From Sodiomyces alkalinus F11 (lineage: Eukaryota > Ascomycota > Sordariomycetes > Glomerellales > Plectosphaerellaceae): a DNA stretch of 64,000 bases. This document shows, one piece after another, positions 45,324 to 58,775 of this stretch. The notes beneath the pieces were generated by a model. It was not told where the DNA came from. It was given only the letters and a program-made list of their open reading frames with translations, and did not search any database. The stretch lies in assembly GCF_003711515.1 (NCBI RefSeq), contig NW_021167081.1:3466483-3530482 (forward strand). Direction: 5' to 3'. Every line of letters starts with the position of its first letter. The stretch's first letter is position 1. The translations under genes were made by a program, and so were the position numbers.

Positions 45324-48300
45324 TATCTACTAAAAGACTAAGAGGAACTTAGGGTTATAGTCGGAGATAATAGATTAGGCGATACCCTAATTACCTAACT
45401 AAACTACCTAGAGTAGTAATAGGGCCTAGTCCTTAGCGGTATATATGCTATAGCCCGGAATATATAAGGTAGCCTTAGGAAACTTATCGGTAACGGTTAA
45501 AAGTAAGTTAAATAAATGAAAGCCCTCCCTTTACTAAGGAGAACCGGCTAAGGGAACCTTGGGTAAACCGATAATAAAATCTATAGCGATAGTATAAAGG
45601 GGGATTGGCGGTATTAGGATTAGTTATATTTTGTTAAGGGGACGCTAAAGGTTAGTCTAGTTAATAGTATAAATATAATAAGTAGCAATATAAGACTTTA
45701 CCTTCCTATATAATCTAGGAATAGTAAATTAGTTAATAAGGTTATACTAAGTACGCTTAGTGCTAAAGTAATAGCGTTTATCGTAAGTAGTATAAATAAA
45801 CTCCTAATATAGGGTAAACGGTATATAAAGACGGCGTTGATAATTCTATTCTATATAGTATAATAAGCTATTATCCTCCTCGAAGGAAATCTTAATTATA
45901 GATAAGTATTCTTTTACCTAAGTAAATAAAAGAGCCTATTATAGATTATTAGCGTAACTATGATAGATTCTTTATCTTATATCCGGATCTATCCTTAGCT
46001 CGCTAAAGTAGTAGACCGCCTAATGGCACCAAATCCTTTCTAGCTCTGTCTTATCTTCTCCTTCTTTTACCGTGTCCGTGGTAAAAAGCCTTAATAGGGT
46101 ATCGGCTACTATATTCGTCATACTAGAGATATAATATCAGTCTAGCTAAAACTCGCTAAGGAATTCGGAATAAAGAATAAGCTTTATATTTAACTAGGTC
46201 TTATCGATACTAGCTAACGCTATAGAATTTATAATCCCTACGATAGCCGTATAGTCTATTAGAATAATAGTCGGATTTTAGTGACTAAACTAAATAATAG
46301 TCCGAGTCTTATAAATAGCCTAGATAAAGCAGGCGACCTTTAGTTTAGTCGGCTAGTACTTCTACTCGGCGGCGTTAAGCCCCTTACTAATATAAAGCAC
46401 CGGGCGGACTAAGGTCTCATAGACGGTTTCCTTAGCGAGCGATTCGGACTTATTAATAAGCTAGAAGAGTATAGCGGAAAAGCCGTATTTCTTAAAAGCA
46501 TTTAGCTAGATAAAGAGGATCTTTATAGAATTATAGTAAAAAAGATAAATATTAAAGGTAAGCGTATCCGTGATATCCTTAAACGCGGCTAACTTATTAG
46601 TAGTTAGCTTAGCTACGGTACGCCTAGTATACGCCTTATACGCCTAGCCTATATTCTTTCCTAGCTTCTATACCTTAATAAGAAGAGAGGTCTTTTAGTG
46701 CTATAATAGGTTTATATAATAGGAGAACCGCGGAATAAGGTACCGAAGCTAATCCATCATGCTAATCTATTACTTAAGAGCTTAAAGAGATTTCGGGGGT
46801 AGTACCTTATAGAGGGCCGCTATACGTTTCTTAGTATTCGATAGGCTAAGGGCGTTAATTTCGAATCCTCGTAGCTAAACCGATAAGTACGCGATAAAGG
46901 ACTTACTAAGGGAGATAGAGATTCTTTTACGATTAAAGAGGGATAAAACAGATTCTAGGTAAGCGGTATACTTATCCTCGGAATCCGAGGCGATCACGAT
47001 ATTATTAATAAAGGCTATAGTAAAATCCTTATATAGCCAAAGAAGCTTATCTGTATATCGCTAGATATACGCCGGGGAGTTACGGAAACCTATAAGAGTA
47101 ATCTCAGAATACTTCTATCCTCGGTATAAGATAATAGTAAACCGCTCGCGATATAGCTTATATACTAAAAATTAATAAAAGAAGGCTTAGGCGTTAACTA
47201 TAAAAGTAAACTCCTTCCCACGAAGGCGGCGGATAACCTTATCTTATAATGGTATAGGGTATATATCGGGAATAGTAACCTTATTCAGGGTACGAAAATC
47301 GACTACTATACTACTCTTATATTTACTATTTACGGTACGTTATATAATAAATACGGGTACGCTAAAAGGCGTAGGCTAAGTTAGCTATTCTATATAACTT
47401 TACTTATAAACCTTATTGAGGGCTGTATCTAAGAACTACTTCTCGTTACGATTAAGCGGGTATATCTTTTAACTAATCCTTTAGTTATACTACCCATTAA
47501 TAAGGGGATCCGTATATATTCCTTAGGAAGTATATTAATAATACCTTAATTAGTCTATACCTTAGGGTACTTCTTAACGATCTTAGCGAAACGGCGGATA
47601 ATCCGGCCCTTATCGCGGTAAATTATCACTCCTTCCTTAATAGTCTCTATAAATGCGTTAGCGTTTTTAACGATACTAAGTTTCCCCTTAGGCGTAATAT
47701 ACCCTCGGAAGAGATCGCCTTTTACCGTCTTTACGGGGGATTCTACATCTTTTATACGCTTTATTAGGATATCGCGCGTATTATTGGGTTCGGCGTAAAA
47801 GTAACCGTCTACGTAAAAGGACTTAACGTGGTCTAGTCTAGCGCTTCGTAGAACAACTAAGGGCTAGTCGCCGGCGTTAAAGATTATTATACTTAATTAG
47901 TCCTATAGGAGTAGATTAGCGGATCCCACGATATCGGGCGTAAACTCTATAAAGTCGATATTAATATCCAGCTTCTAAATCGGAACTAATTTATACTATT
48001 AGGGTAGAATTATAGTCTTCTTAGGAGATTTAAGCTTTTATTAGACTAATAAGCGTTTAGAGAATACTCGAGCTAATACCAAGAGATCCCAGTATGCGCT
48101 AATATAAATAGTATACTATATATTAAGGATATCTAGGCTATCAGGATAATTAAACTCTTATCCTAAAAGTAAACCGGCGTTAAGCCTAAGAATAACCTAG
48201 GCTTCTATATATAAGCGGCCGATCCGTGTATCTTTACCTACTATACCACGGACTAGTATATTAAAGGTAGCCTATCCTAAGGTCCTTATCGATCCTATAC

Positions 48301-48560
48301 CCTTAAGAACGGTATATTTAGTAGAGTAGATATATGTATCGGGAAATCGACTAAAACGTTACTAGCTTACTATATAACAGGAAGCTCCCGAGTTAATGTA
48401 GATTTCAAACGGCTTGTCTATTAGCGTGCCACGGGCTTAGATCCGGGTATATATATACTCGTTAAGACGCTTAGTACGATCCCGTACTTTCTAGAAAGCG
48501 CTACTAATTAGGGAAGAGTCTTATCCACCTTAGTCCGCCGGTAAGTATAGCTAGCGATAA
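45324..48560 (-). pseudogene. Gypsy-A pol: protease, RT, RNase H and N-terminal integrase
   Basis: On the minus strand, from right to left. Protease at about 48400 has 'FEIYINSGASCYIVS', with Asn replacing the catalytic Asp of DSG. Reverse transcriptase (about 47350-46700) has 'LLWLYKDFTIAFINNIVIAS', in which the family's D-D became N-N, then 'ISISLSKSFIAYLSV' and 'RGFEINALSLSNTKKRIAAL'. RNase H (about 46400-45930) has 'ELEVACFVQAIYKTRTIIQF', 'PTIILIDYTAIVGIINSIAL' and 'ISSMTNIVADTLLRLFTTDT'. The start of integrase runs to 45324. All breaks are C-to-T changes on one strand or the other. It is not functional. Confidence 0.82.
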
Positions 48561-51047
48561 TACTTTTTATAGTAAATAGTCTTAGTATTAGATCTTATAG
48601 TTATATAGTATTTACTATACTCTCGGTGTACTTAATAAAGATCGGAATACTTAGATATAAAACCGGGTCTATCAACGACCTAGTATAGTCACTTACTTTT
48701 CTTATCGTCCGCGCTATTATTATATAATACTATAAAACCCTAGGAGTCTTCCTCCTAATACTAGTACTTTTCTTTAGGCTCCGCGTTTATATTATCTTCC
48801 GATATAAGTCCTATAGCGTCCTTAGTACCTATATAGACGAGTTCCTATAATCTCTTTTAGCGATAGTCTCGAAATTAGCGGTTAGACTAATTATTCGCGT
48901 TATTAGTTAGTAAGCGTTAACCCCTATTATTTATAAAACGATTAGCGTTTAGTATAGGTAAGGTGTATAATAAATCGTTATAGAGGAATTAGTATAGATT
49001 AGGGGAGCGATAGTTAGGTTATAGCGTATAGCGATATTCCGGTATACGGCTAGCCTATTAGTCGTCATACTATAAAGCGGGTAGCTAAATATAAACGCTA
49101 GTCGAGGCACTATACGGTCTACGGGTATCACAGTTAGTCCTCGGGAGGCTATAACGGCTAAGAAGGTACTTCTAACCTCCCTAGGTAGAGTTCTAGTTCT
49201 ATCTGGGTATTTAATTAGCGAGAGTGGTTATAAAGTCTATCTAGGGGATAAAAGGGCTAGGTTATACTATAATACCGGCTAGGTTTATATTAAGCTTATC
49301 CTAGATATTAGATAAGAGGTATTCCTTAGACTTATTAGCGGCCTTAGCTAGGCGAATAACCTTATCGGCGAATACACAGATATTATAGCAGAGTACTATA
49401 TCTTCTAAAGTATACTTTTATTAGCGTAGCTTATATTCGGCCTCCTTATATAGGAGCCTAAACCTTTCCTAAAAAGCCTTCGTCTAGTCGGCCATAGTAG
49501 CGTCTTTATTAAAGAATTCTCGGCGGCCTGTATTAAGACTTCAAAACTATATAACCGCTTTACTAAGAAGGTACCGTAATAAGTTATAGGGTACGCTTCG
49601 CTTATAGATATTATTTAGACCGGCGTATTACTTTATAGTATTGGTAAACCGGTAAATATCCATAAAGATAAGCTTAGTTCCCTTAATACGTATATCCTTT
49701 TCGGTGGAGAAATACCGGGAAGGGTTAAAAGAGCTAAGGTTATCGGCTTTAGAACGGTAATCACTTAATAATATCTAATTACTTCGGAAATTAGCGGTAC
49801 TCTACACGATAAACACGGCGAGTTTTACTAATCGGATATATATAAACGGCTATTACGGGCTTATACCTTAGTTATTAGGCGGGCTTAGTGCGCCGCCCTA
49901 ACTACCTTAACCGGGGATACTAAGGGTATTCCCCTAATTATCTTATCTCTAATTAGTACCGCCGTTACTTAAGGGCCTCCCTTAATTATTAGCGGTATAG
50001 CCTTATATACTATTAGGATTAGCGCGGTCCCCGCGGCTTCCGGAGTCTTTTTTAGTATTCGCGGTTATACGAATATAGATAATATCTAATAGGGTTAGGG
50101 TATCATATTTAACCGTATTATCTACAGTTAGCGAATAATAGGTAGACTTAGTAGTATAATAGTCTATAGTGAAAGATTAGCGGTTAATAGTATCGGAAAT
50201 AGTGTTAGCGACTAGTATTAGTAAGAAAGATAAATTAGACTATTAGTCGATACGTTATGCGATAAAAGGGCGTAGAATATCCCCTTTATCTTCCGGGAAT
50301 CCGCTAACTATTATACTTATAATAGGGCGTAAAGGAGTAACCTTAACCCCGTCCATATATTATTATAATTAGGCTTAGGCTTAATAATTAGAAGTTTAGG
50401 ACCGGCGGTAAAAGGACGGATGGGCTATCTTCCCTTAAGATCCTGAAGTTTAGCCGGGCCTTATAAGAAGTTCCCGGTAATAAAGCTTCTTACTTAGCTA
50501 CTTAGTTATAGCGTTAGTGAATTTTACCGGTATTATAGTCTACGTCTAAGGGGATATAGGTTCCTTAATAGATCTCGCGACTATAGTTCTTCCTCTTAGG
50601 GTTAAGGCGCTACTAGCGCTAGGTATGCTAAGGAGATTATAGGCTTACTTAGTAATATAAAGTAAGGTAAGAACCTTAGGCGAAATGGATTCCTCGGTAA
50701 GATTAGGATAATTATTAACTATCTTAACGATATTCCTTATTCTCTTAAGGTCCCGGGGGCGGGGAAAATTATTAGCGGGGTTAGTATCGGTTATAATTCG
50801 GAGCTTTAGGATTCTACGGCTAATAAGTATTATAAAGATAGTATAGATAGCGTTTAATAGTGTATAACCTAGGGACGGTAATTCCTTTATATACTCCACG
50901 CCTAGACCTATTAAAGGGGAGGCGTTTTCGTCTAGCGATAAGCGGTTAAGCTATTTTACTCAGTAACTATAACGGATATAGCGGCGTCGCGTAGCTTTTA
51001 TACAACGGCGGTATATAAAGCTTATATAAAGCTTAGTGCCGATTATT
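48561..51047 (-). pseudogene. Gypsy-A gag relic and leader
   Basis: On the minus strand the gag can be followed from about 50950 to 49150. A part near 50890-50640 reads 'DTNPANNFPRPRDLKRIRNI' and 'NNYPNLTEESISPKVLTLLY'. The capsid part near 49500-49250 reads 'TKAFQERFRLLYKEAEYKL', 'YTLEDIVLCYNICVFADKVI' and 'LAKAANKSKEYLLSNI'. The zinc-knuckle end (about 48700-48560) is not legible. The leader and primer site next to the right LTR could not be resolved. Confidence 0.65.
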
Positions 51048-51292
51048 TAATATACCCTAACTAGGTATATATCTAGCTAGCTAGTACTCTTAGACCTAGA
51101 AGCTAGGCTTTTCTAAGGGGTAACCTTAGAGTGCCGTAATTAGTAGTAAAATAAGATATCTTCTCTTAGCTAGAAAAGGGGCACGCCCCTAGGACTAATA
51201 TACCTACTAGTAAACCCCGTAGGTGCTATAGTATATACTATAATACTTCTAAGGTATGCCCACAGTACCCGGTAGGGCTCCAAGGCGTATTA
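51048..51292 (-). repeat. Gypsy-A LTR (5' LTR for the minus-strand element)
   Basis: Read on the plus strand it starts TAATATACCC (TGATATGCCC in the other copy) and ends GGCGTATTA. It is 245 bp, about 73 bp shorter than the left copy. It is followed by GGCCT and then by the Copia-1 reverse transcriptase region. Confidence 0.85.
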
Positions 51293-51297
51293 GGCCT

Positions 51298-53310
51298 GCT
51301 CGTAGTAGGCGCCTAACGGACTATTATACCGCCCTTCCTTTTATAACTTTACTAATTAGATCGAGATACCGAAGAAACCGCTAGTACGGCACGATATACC
51401 CAAGGAACCTCTGAACTAGTTATAAATACTAAATAGTCTCTATAAATTAGAATAGATTAAGGCCGCCTTATAGGAGGTCAGTACGCTTAGGGTAATAGAC
51501 ACCTTTAAACGGTGGGAATAGTCCTACTATTCGGGGCCCGGCTCGGGACTACCTAAATCAGTTCTAAGGCTACTAGACCTTAAATAGGGTTTTAAATATA
51601 TAGTCGACCCTATAGGCAACGTTAATAAGTTTAAGACACGTCTATATATTCGAGGGGATTAATAACCAAATATCCACCTTAACGCCTACGCCTCTACCCT
51701 TGCTACAAGAAGCTTTACTTCCCTGATAGGTATTATAGCCTACTTCGACCTGAAGACTCGGTAACGTAACGCTATCAGCGTCTTCACTAATACCTTGCTT
51801 AACGAAGAGATCTATATTAAGGACCCTCCTAGTTAGTAAGTACTCTAATGGGTTATAGGCCTTAAAGCCCACGATTAGCTCGAGGACATTTTGAAGTACT
51901 CTATGTATATCCCTAAATAACGCACAGAGATTCAACAGCTCCGGCGAGCGTTATATAGCCTTCGTCGATCTCCTAAGCTAAAGGACTAATAGCTCTCCTC
52001 CGTACTAGGTAAGTACGGTTTAAAGCAATTAACCGAAAACGACTACGTTTTCAAGAATAAAGTTCTAATTACTTTCTTTTACGTTAACGATATTATCCTA
52101 ATCTACGGCAAGGAATATAAATCTATAGCTAATAACCTAGTAAAATAGATATAGAAGAGCTTCTAAAGCACGGATCTAGGACTAATTAAGCGGTTCCTTA
52201 GAATCCGTCTAAGACGCGTTCGTTAATAATATAAGCGATAATTATCGCTTAATACCTATATCACTCGTAAAGTAAAGGCATTATAGGTGGATTATAAAGG
52301 TTATGGGGTTAAAAAGCCCTATTCGTTATCCTTACGGCTTAGAACTATATACTACAAACCACTAAGCCTCTGAAGAGTTAATCCACTAATATCTTCCGAA
52401 GGTCGGTTCTATTAATTACGCGGCCGATTAGACCCGGTCTAATATAACCAAGACTGGTTCGAGGCTTCCCGAATGTAATACTAACCCGTTAAAACAGTAT
52501 AACGATACCGTAAGCACGTATTTAATGTATCTCGGCTCGACGAAAACAGAGAAGATATAGATCGCTAGTCACTATTCTGATCAGAGTAGTATAAGTTAAA
52601 CTGGAAAGATACCTCAAATATAGAATAAGTAATTATAAAAGAGGATAGGAATTAAGTGATAATCTTTTAATGGGGATATCCTATGCCTGTCCCTTAATAT
52701 ATATATAGAAAGTAGATCTAGTAGCCTTAAAAAGGTTGTTATGTAACCGACTACTTATAGTTTACTAAAGCCGTGTCTACGCGGTTATAATACGGTATTA
52801 GTTATCTTAATTACGTTCGTATAGCGTAGATAACTTCTAAAAATAAGCAGATATCAGTAAAGAAACTAAGTAAAGACCTATTATATATCTTTATTCTTTA
52901 ATCACCCTGTCCTTTACGTATCCTAAGTTAGCGATCCTCTTAGCTTTGGTTCCTCCGTATATACCGTTCTCTTACTATCTTTATTACCTATATCCTTAAG
53001 ACGTCCCTGGTTAAATCCTCTGTATATGCATCTAATTACGCTTTCGTACGGTTCTTCCTCCGACTATATAGTTAGACTTACTAGCTTTCGTGGCCTCCTG
53101 ACTCGTAGTAGCGTTATCAATATCCTATTTAATAGTGGTATCATAGCGATATCATTAATACAGTCGGAACTACTCTCTCTTATAGAGGCGGCTAAGGAGA
53201 CGTTATTTATTAGTCGGATATTAAGGTATTTAAAGGTTTAGTTACATTAATAATAGCTATAGCTATATTACGATATTTAGCAGACTATTAACCTCGTTAA
53301 TAAGAAGGCA
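51298..53310 (+). pseudogene. Copia-1, part 2: reverse transcriptase and RNase H relic
   Basis: The Copia-1 pol resumes after the GGCCT duplication. The reverse transcriptase region (about 51350-52300) is heavily damaged, and no YVDD could be read with confidence (a 'FTLTILS'-like piece lies near 52085). Its end reads 'INYAAD.TRSNITKTGSRLP' at about 52410-52470. RNase H (about 53020-53270) reads 'SSVINILFNSGIIAISLI', then 'QSELLSLIEAAKETLFISRI', matching the family's ST.EAEY.AL.EA.KE. It then gives 'YYDI.QTINLVNKKA', the box before the conserved KLRHV motif. Copia-2 interrupts it there. RHV-type sequence resumes beyond 58734. Confidence 0.72.
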
Positions 53311-53317
53311 TAATATT

Positions 53318-53535
53318 AAATACCGCAGTTTTTACGGTTACTTAACGGTTCGCATTGAACCGAGATTGTTATCTCCGCAATCCCGGTAGACACCTACAGA
53401 ATCTACACCATATATATTACGGTGGCAGTGGTTCCCTGACGGTCCTAGACAGTTATAATTATCTAGAGTTGCCTTAATTAATTCAACCTTTAATTTTCAT
53501 CCTATCTTAACCGTTCCAGTTACGCTATATCTGAT
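53318..53535 (+). repeat. Copia-2 5' LTR (borders approximate)
   Basis: It aligns with 58505-58725. The shared part begins near 'ttaaata' and ends near 'tatct'. Many differences are transitions. No half-initiator-tRNA site like that of Copia-3 and Copia-4 follows it, so this family may use another primer. Confidence 0.75.
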
Positions 53536-53559
53536 AATTAAGAGTCTTACTTTCTAAGG

Positions 53560-56500
53560 AACGATATACCCTTTTACCTATCCTACTACCGTTTAAGAGG
53601 TATACTAGTCAAGCCGGTATAGTAAACCGAAAACCCTTTATAACTCTACTAAAAGAACTGCTTTAACGATATACCTTCGATAAGATAAACAAGTCTAGCC
53701 TTATAGTCTATTAGAGCTATAAGGATTAGGAGCTTTAGCGCCATTGCTACGAATCGGTAGCTATGTTTAAGAACGTTTCGCAATATTTACACCCTGATAA
53801 TCCGGTCCCCCCTCCTTAGAAACCTAACCTACCCGATTATACCGATTCCCAGGCTATAAACGCCGTTCTAGCTATAGGGTAACCGCCTACGTAGCTACTA
53901 GATCTAATACTTAGCAGATAACGCGCCTATAAATCACTAATTAGCCGTTAGAATATATTAAAGGTGTAATTCGACGATAATCTTAAGGGCGCTAATGCCG
54001 TGCAGATATAGGACGTATCGTCGATTACTAAAAGCCGTAACTAAGTACTTCGCGGTACTACCTCTTAAGAGGTATACAACGATATACACCGTAATACCGC
54101 CCACTACCTAGTTACTAGGCAGGCCGATACCTATAACGAGTATACCGAGCACGTCCATAGGCTTAGGAATACCCTTAAAAGGCTACAAGAAGAGATAAAG
54201 GCCTAGGGGATATCAGTCGAGAGGTGCCGCGACGCTAACGCGATACCCACACCGTATATATAGATGGCAGACTTCTTTTAAGGTATACGGCCTATAGCCA
54301 GCCGCAATTAGGCCAAAGCCAAGGATCGTCTTATGACTAATAAGACTATAACTCTATAGGATCCTCGAGCCTTAGGAAAGAAATATATTAGTACGAGGCT
54401 TTAAGACTAAGGAAAACGAGGGAACTACGGCGCTATACTATTCCCCGCCCTTAATATCGAAAATAAAGATAAAGAATACACCTTAGAACCTACGGCTAAG
54501 CCTCGCGGCGGCCGTGGGAAAAATAAAGCTAAGAAGAACTATTCCCCCTCTTTGTCTTCCACGGCCGTAATAGCTAACTAAAAGCGTTATTTAGTAGTCT
54601 ACTATAATAATAAGACCTGTCGCATATACGGCACCCTTAATCACGATCTTAACGACTGCTTTTACCTATTCCGGGAACTAGTATTCCGTAGGTGGGTAAG
54701 CGCTAACCATAATACTAGAATAGTATAACGGATCCTCGAATATGGCCCCGAAATAAAGGCCGAAGTCGAAGAACTATGGAAGAAAAAACAGAAAGTAAAA
54801 GGCGCCGAAAAGATAGAGGGGGCGTGACTATCGTAACGTTATCACAATAGCAACGACGGTGACGGTTATATCTCGAATAGTATATTAATTACTATACCTT
54901 TAGAGGCTAGCTGTCCGGCCGGCGCTACTAGTAGCTACTCTCTACGATTTTATACTATCCTAGATTCCGGTGCTAATATTTATATCTTTAACGATTTCTC
55001 CGTTTTACGGACTTTATACTTACCGCGCGAGGGGATTATATTATTACCGGTAATACCTCCCTTCTAATCTAAGGCTACGGTAACGTAACCGTTAAGATAG
55101 AAGGACTAATAGGAGGCCACGACTTTAGACTATTAAACGCTGCCTACTACAATGGCTTTGCCTATAACCTTATCTCCACCTAACGCCTATAAAAGGGAGG
55201 TTATTAGTAAGATTAAAAACCACTATATAACTATATCCACTATACCGATAGATCTATTTTATACCAGCTACGTTCACGCTTTAATTAAACTATTATTAAG
55301 TGCATTTCCTATAACGATTCTAAGTACTCTACGGCTACTCTACTAGGCTTTAATACCCGTAAAAGCGGCCGTAAATCGATAAGACGATATTCTAACATTA
55401 CGAAAGGCCGTCTTTAGTATCTACGGTTAGGGCACGCCAGCTCCGAACTAATTAGCTACTTAGAGAAGCAGACACAGGGCGTTATAGTTATAAGCAAAGG
55501 ACTAATAATAATCCATTACAAAGCCTACGTGGTTATAAAATTAAAAACGTATATTAGTAAGCGCCTACGCACGGTAGCCACCTACGTAGGAGAGCGGTAG
55601 GTAGTGGAATTTATAGACTTTAACGTAACGTCTAACAACGGCTTTTAATTTATATTTTTCACCGACTCTTATATTGGGTTTACGGCCACCTACGTTATAA
55701 AGTCTAAGCGTACCGAAGACATCTATACCGTGATTATAGAATTCCTCGCGTGGGTAGAATAATAACTTAATACTAAACCCCGTGGTTTTAAGAACTATAA
55801 TAACCTTTTTTAGGTATATAAGGTATAAGCACTCCTCCGTAGAAAAGGAATCAATTTATAACCCTGCGCTATAGATACGTAAGCGTAGAATAGGGGTATC
55901 GTTGGTTATTACTAAAGGGCCTACGATAGTTATCCACGCCCGGCTACCCGGATTTATATAGGCGGAGGCTATTCCGGCGGCCGTATGTATCTATAGCCGC
56001 ACCCCACTATAGCGGCAAGGATAGAAGACTCCGTATGAGATCCTCTTCGGCCGGAAGCCTATTTTCTCCCACCTACGCGTCTACGGTTATAAGGTATATC
56101 CGATAACGAAGGACGATTAAAAAGGCAATAACAAACTAAAGAACCGCCTTACGCCACGTGCCTATATAAGATATCTTATCGGCTACGATTCCACTAATAT
56201 CTTCCGTATCTAGGTGCCCGGCCTCCGTAATAACCGGATTATGCGAACGCGTGATATTAATTTTAACGAATACGAGTTTTGTAACGGCGATATTAACGTC
56301 TTTAAGGAGGACCTATAGTAGTTAGGGGAAGAGTAATTACTTAATATTGTTAATTAGATCTAGATAGAGTTATTACCTCCAGGTTTATAGCTATTTATAG
56401 ATCCCTAAGCTAAGGGCCTCTCCCCTTACACTTCTTTCTATTTTAAATCTATCCCTTTCCCGGTGTCCCCGGGGTTACGGTCTATAATACCCGACCGTAC

Positions 56501-58500
56501 AGGGGTAGAAATAGCCTCGCCGCCGGTAGCTTCACCAATATACAGATAAGAATTAAGATCGGAACTATATAACTTAGCTAGTATAGCGTCTAATTAACGT
56601 CTATAATCACCTAGTTAATAGCTCCTTGCTCTACTAATAATACTATTATCGTTTATAGTGTTAACCGTAGCTGGGTTTACGGGTTTAAGTTATTTGCTTA
56701 CGTTTATAGGTATTAGAGCCTACCCGCGGTAAGGAGAAAACTACTAGATATCGGCGTTTAATGCCGCCGACACGCCTTATTTACCCGTACTTTAGATGCA
56801 ATACTGCTAGCTAAACTACAGTTAAAAGAGAAGATATCCACGGCTTTTACCACGGCTTCCACTCCAACGTTAGCTATAGCACTGCCTACGGCCCTCGGGA
56901 AGATCTACCGATAATATCTCCTGCCTCCAGTAAAGGACCTCCGAGCTCTATAAGACCACCCGCACGCCGCCCTATTTCGGAAGGTATAAAAGTCTTATTT
57001 ACGGAGCCACGAGGAGATAGGGTTATAGATATAGGTGCCGGCAACCATTATAGATAGGCATTAAAGTCTTGGTTATATATAGAGGATAACGTATAAGTTC
57101 GATAAATATAGATTCCTATATAAATATAAGACATAGCTGGTGGTGCGTAGAGATTAATAATATTAATCCACCCTAGATGAGACCTACGCTGCTATACTTA
57201 CGAGAAGGATTTTCTGCGCGTTGATAGCTATCGCTGCCCGTTGTGATCTGATATTATTATAATATAACGTTATAAACGCGTTTATATACGCGCATCTTCC
57301 CTGCGATATCTTTATATACCCGCTACCCGGCTTTCTAGCTCCTAGGTAACGCATATACCTACGAAAAGCACTATACGGTCTTAAGGAGTCCCCTCTACTA
57401 TGATAAAAGTATATTACTAAGGTCCTGCTTACGGACGGTTTCCTGATAATTCTATAAGAATCTTAATATTTCCTGCGTCGCGGTTTAATCCTATTGTTCT
57501 ACGTGGACGATATTGTTATTACATATGGGGATTAATATAAGCAATAAATGGAATAAGCCGTTAATAACCTACGATAGTACTATAAGCTATAGGGTGGTAA
57601 TCTTCTAAAATAGTTCCTTAGAATTATGGTTGTCCGCGATCAAACACCTCGTAAGATCTGGCTATTATAATACGACTATATCGTAAAGCTCTAAGGACTC
57701 TTAGCCTCCGGTAGCTATAGCAGTAACTACCGGGCTTCACACCTAATTAAGGTAACCGAATTAATACCGTACTCCGGCACGTCGACCACCGTTAAAAGCT
57801 ATTAACAGAATATTGGATCTATACTATAGGCGTCCGTAATCTCCTAGCCGGATATCGCGTTTACGGTCTCCCGGCTATACCGAATTATTATAAACCCCGG
57901 CCAGGAATACTACGCGGCGGCCGATTTCCTTATCTTATATCTGCTCGGGAGCTAATTATACGCTCTAGAACTCGGGGGTAGGAATATAATCGAGGTTAAT
58001 ACTAATACCTCCTTTGCCGATAATACTATTAATCGGAAGAGTAGACAGACGTTTATAATTCGGTTATTATTCGAAATAGGCATCGAATTTAATATATCCG
58101 GAACTATAGATCCTATACGATAATAATTAGACGATACGCCTTATTAACTAAGCAATTCGTATACTAACGACGTGGTTACGACACGTGGATATATATAACC
58201 ACTAGTTATAGGAAGTAAAGGCATGGAACTATTCTTAGTATATACGTCGCGAGCGTAGAAATAGTGGTAGACGGATTATTAAGGCGTTATCAGGCGAGAA
58301 GTTTATGACGTTTCAAGCCGAGGTAAGGGTGATAGATATAAGGGACCGACTATAAGAAGAAATTCTAGTAGAAGTCTCGACGGATTATCTAGAGGAACTA
58401 GAAGACGAATTTACGGTCTGTTATAGTAGAGAGGTTATATCGGTTAGTTCCAAATAGCTTTAATCGTATAAATAACGTTTTAGTGAAATTAGGGGATGCG
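53560..58500 (+). pseudogene. Copia-2 gag-pol relic
   Basis: Gag (about 53560-54800) ends in a knuckle-like 'CRIYGTLNHDLNDC' (about 54620-54660), with Tyr for one Cys. Protease has an intact 'ILDSGANIYIFNDFS' (about 54955-55000). GAG-pre-integrase and integrase follow (about 55380-56300), with 'FFTDSYIGFTATYVIKSKRT' and 'EDIYTVIIEFLAW'. Reverse transcriptase (about 57190-57560) has 'RRIFCALIAIAA', 'VINAFIYAHLPCDIFIYPLP', 'LRKALYGLKESPLYYDK' and an intact YVDD at 57500-57511. RNase H (about 58020-58090) has 'DNTINRKSRQTFIIRLLFE'. RIP-type stops and several frame changes make it non-functional. Confidence 0.82.
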
Positions 58501-58504
58501 TTAA

Positions 58505-58725
58505 ATAGACTATAGTTTTTACGGTTACGTAATAGTTCGGATTTAACCGTGATTATTATCTCGGTAATGCCGGTAGATACCTGCAGAATCTTCACTATAT
58601 ATATTACAGTGGTAGTAGTTCCCTGACTGTTCTAGACAGTTATAATTAGATCTAATTGCCTTAATTAATTTGACCTTTAATTTTAACCCTATCTTAACCG
58701 TTCCGGTTATACTCTATCTAGTATA
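58505..58725 (+). repeat. Copia-2 3' LTR (borders approximate)
   Basis: It is preceded by a purine-rich 'aaattagggga' that can serve as polypurine tract, and it aligns with 53318-53535. The frame at 58595-58398 on the minus strand overlaps it and is not a gene. Confidence 0.75.
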
Positions 58726-58733
58726 TAACGCCT

Positions 58734-58775
58734 GCGAATAAGGCTACGCTATGTTAATATATATAACTAGTAGGC
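58734..58775 (+). pseudogene. Copia-1, part 3: short RNase H end fragment
   Basis: CTA CGC TAT GTT AAT ATA encodes LRYVNIYN (58744-58767), followed by two RIP-type TAG codons where the family has QW or HW. This is the conserved copia motif (K)LRHVxI..HW that should follow 'LVNKKA' before Copia-2. The match is short, so confidence is moderate. Confidence 0.5.

Larger units (their letters stand above)
23718..51292 (-). mobile_element. Gypsy-A: chromodomain Gypsy element (minus strand) with large nested insertions
   Basis: The two LTRs (23718-24035 and 51048-51292) are in direct orientation and flanked by GGCCT. Between them, on the minus strand, run gag (about 50950-49150), protease (about 48400), reverse transcriptase (about 47350-46700) and RNase H (about 46400-45800). 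Integrase runs from 45330 into 27590-26780 and the chromodomain is at about 26770-26610. An unidentified ORF lies before the left LTR. The integrase is split by a 10.4-kb block and by Gypsy-C. Without those insertions the element would be about 9.9 kb. It sits inside Copia-1. Confidence 0.85.
53310..58733 (+). mobile_element. Copia-2: Ty1/copia element nested in Copia-1 RNase H
   Basis: Direct LTRs of about 220 bp lie at about 53318-53535 and 58505-58725 (exact tips unresolved). They share 'agtttttacggtta', 'ctcgg/ccgg..gtaga.acct', 'atatatta..gtgg.agt.gttccctga' and 'gccttaattaatt'. Between them runs a gag-pol on the plus strand. On both sides lies Copia-1 RNase H sequence that would join in frame. 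A clear target duplication could not be read because both flanks are AT-only. Confidence 0.82.
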
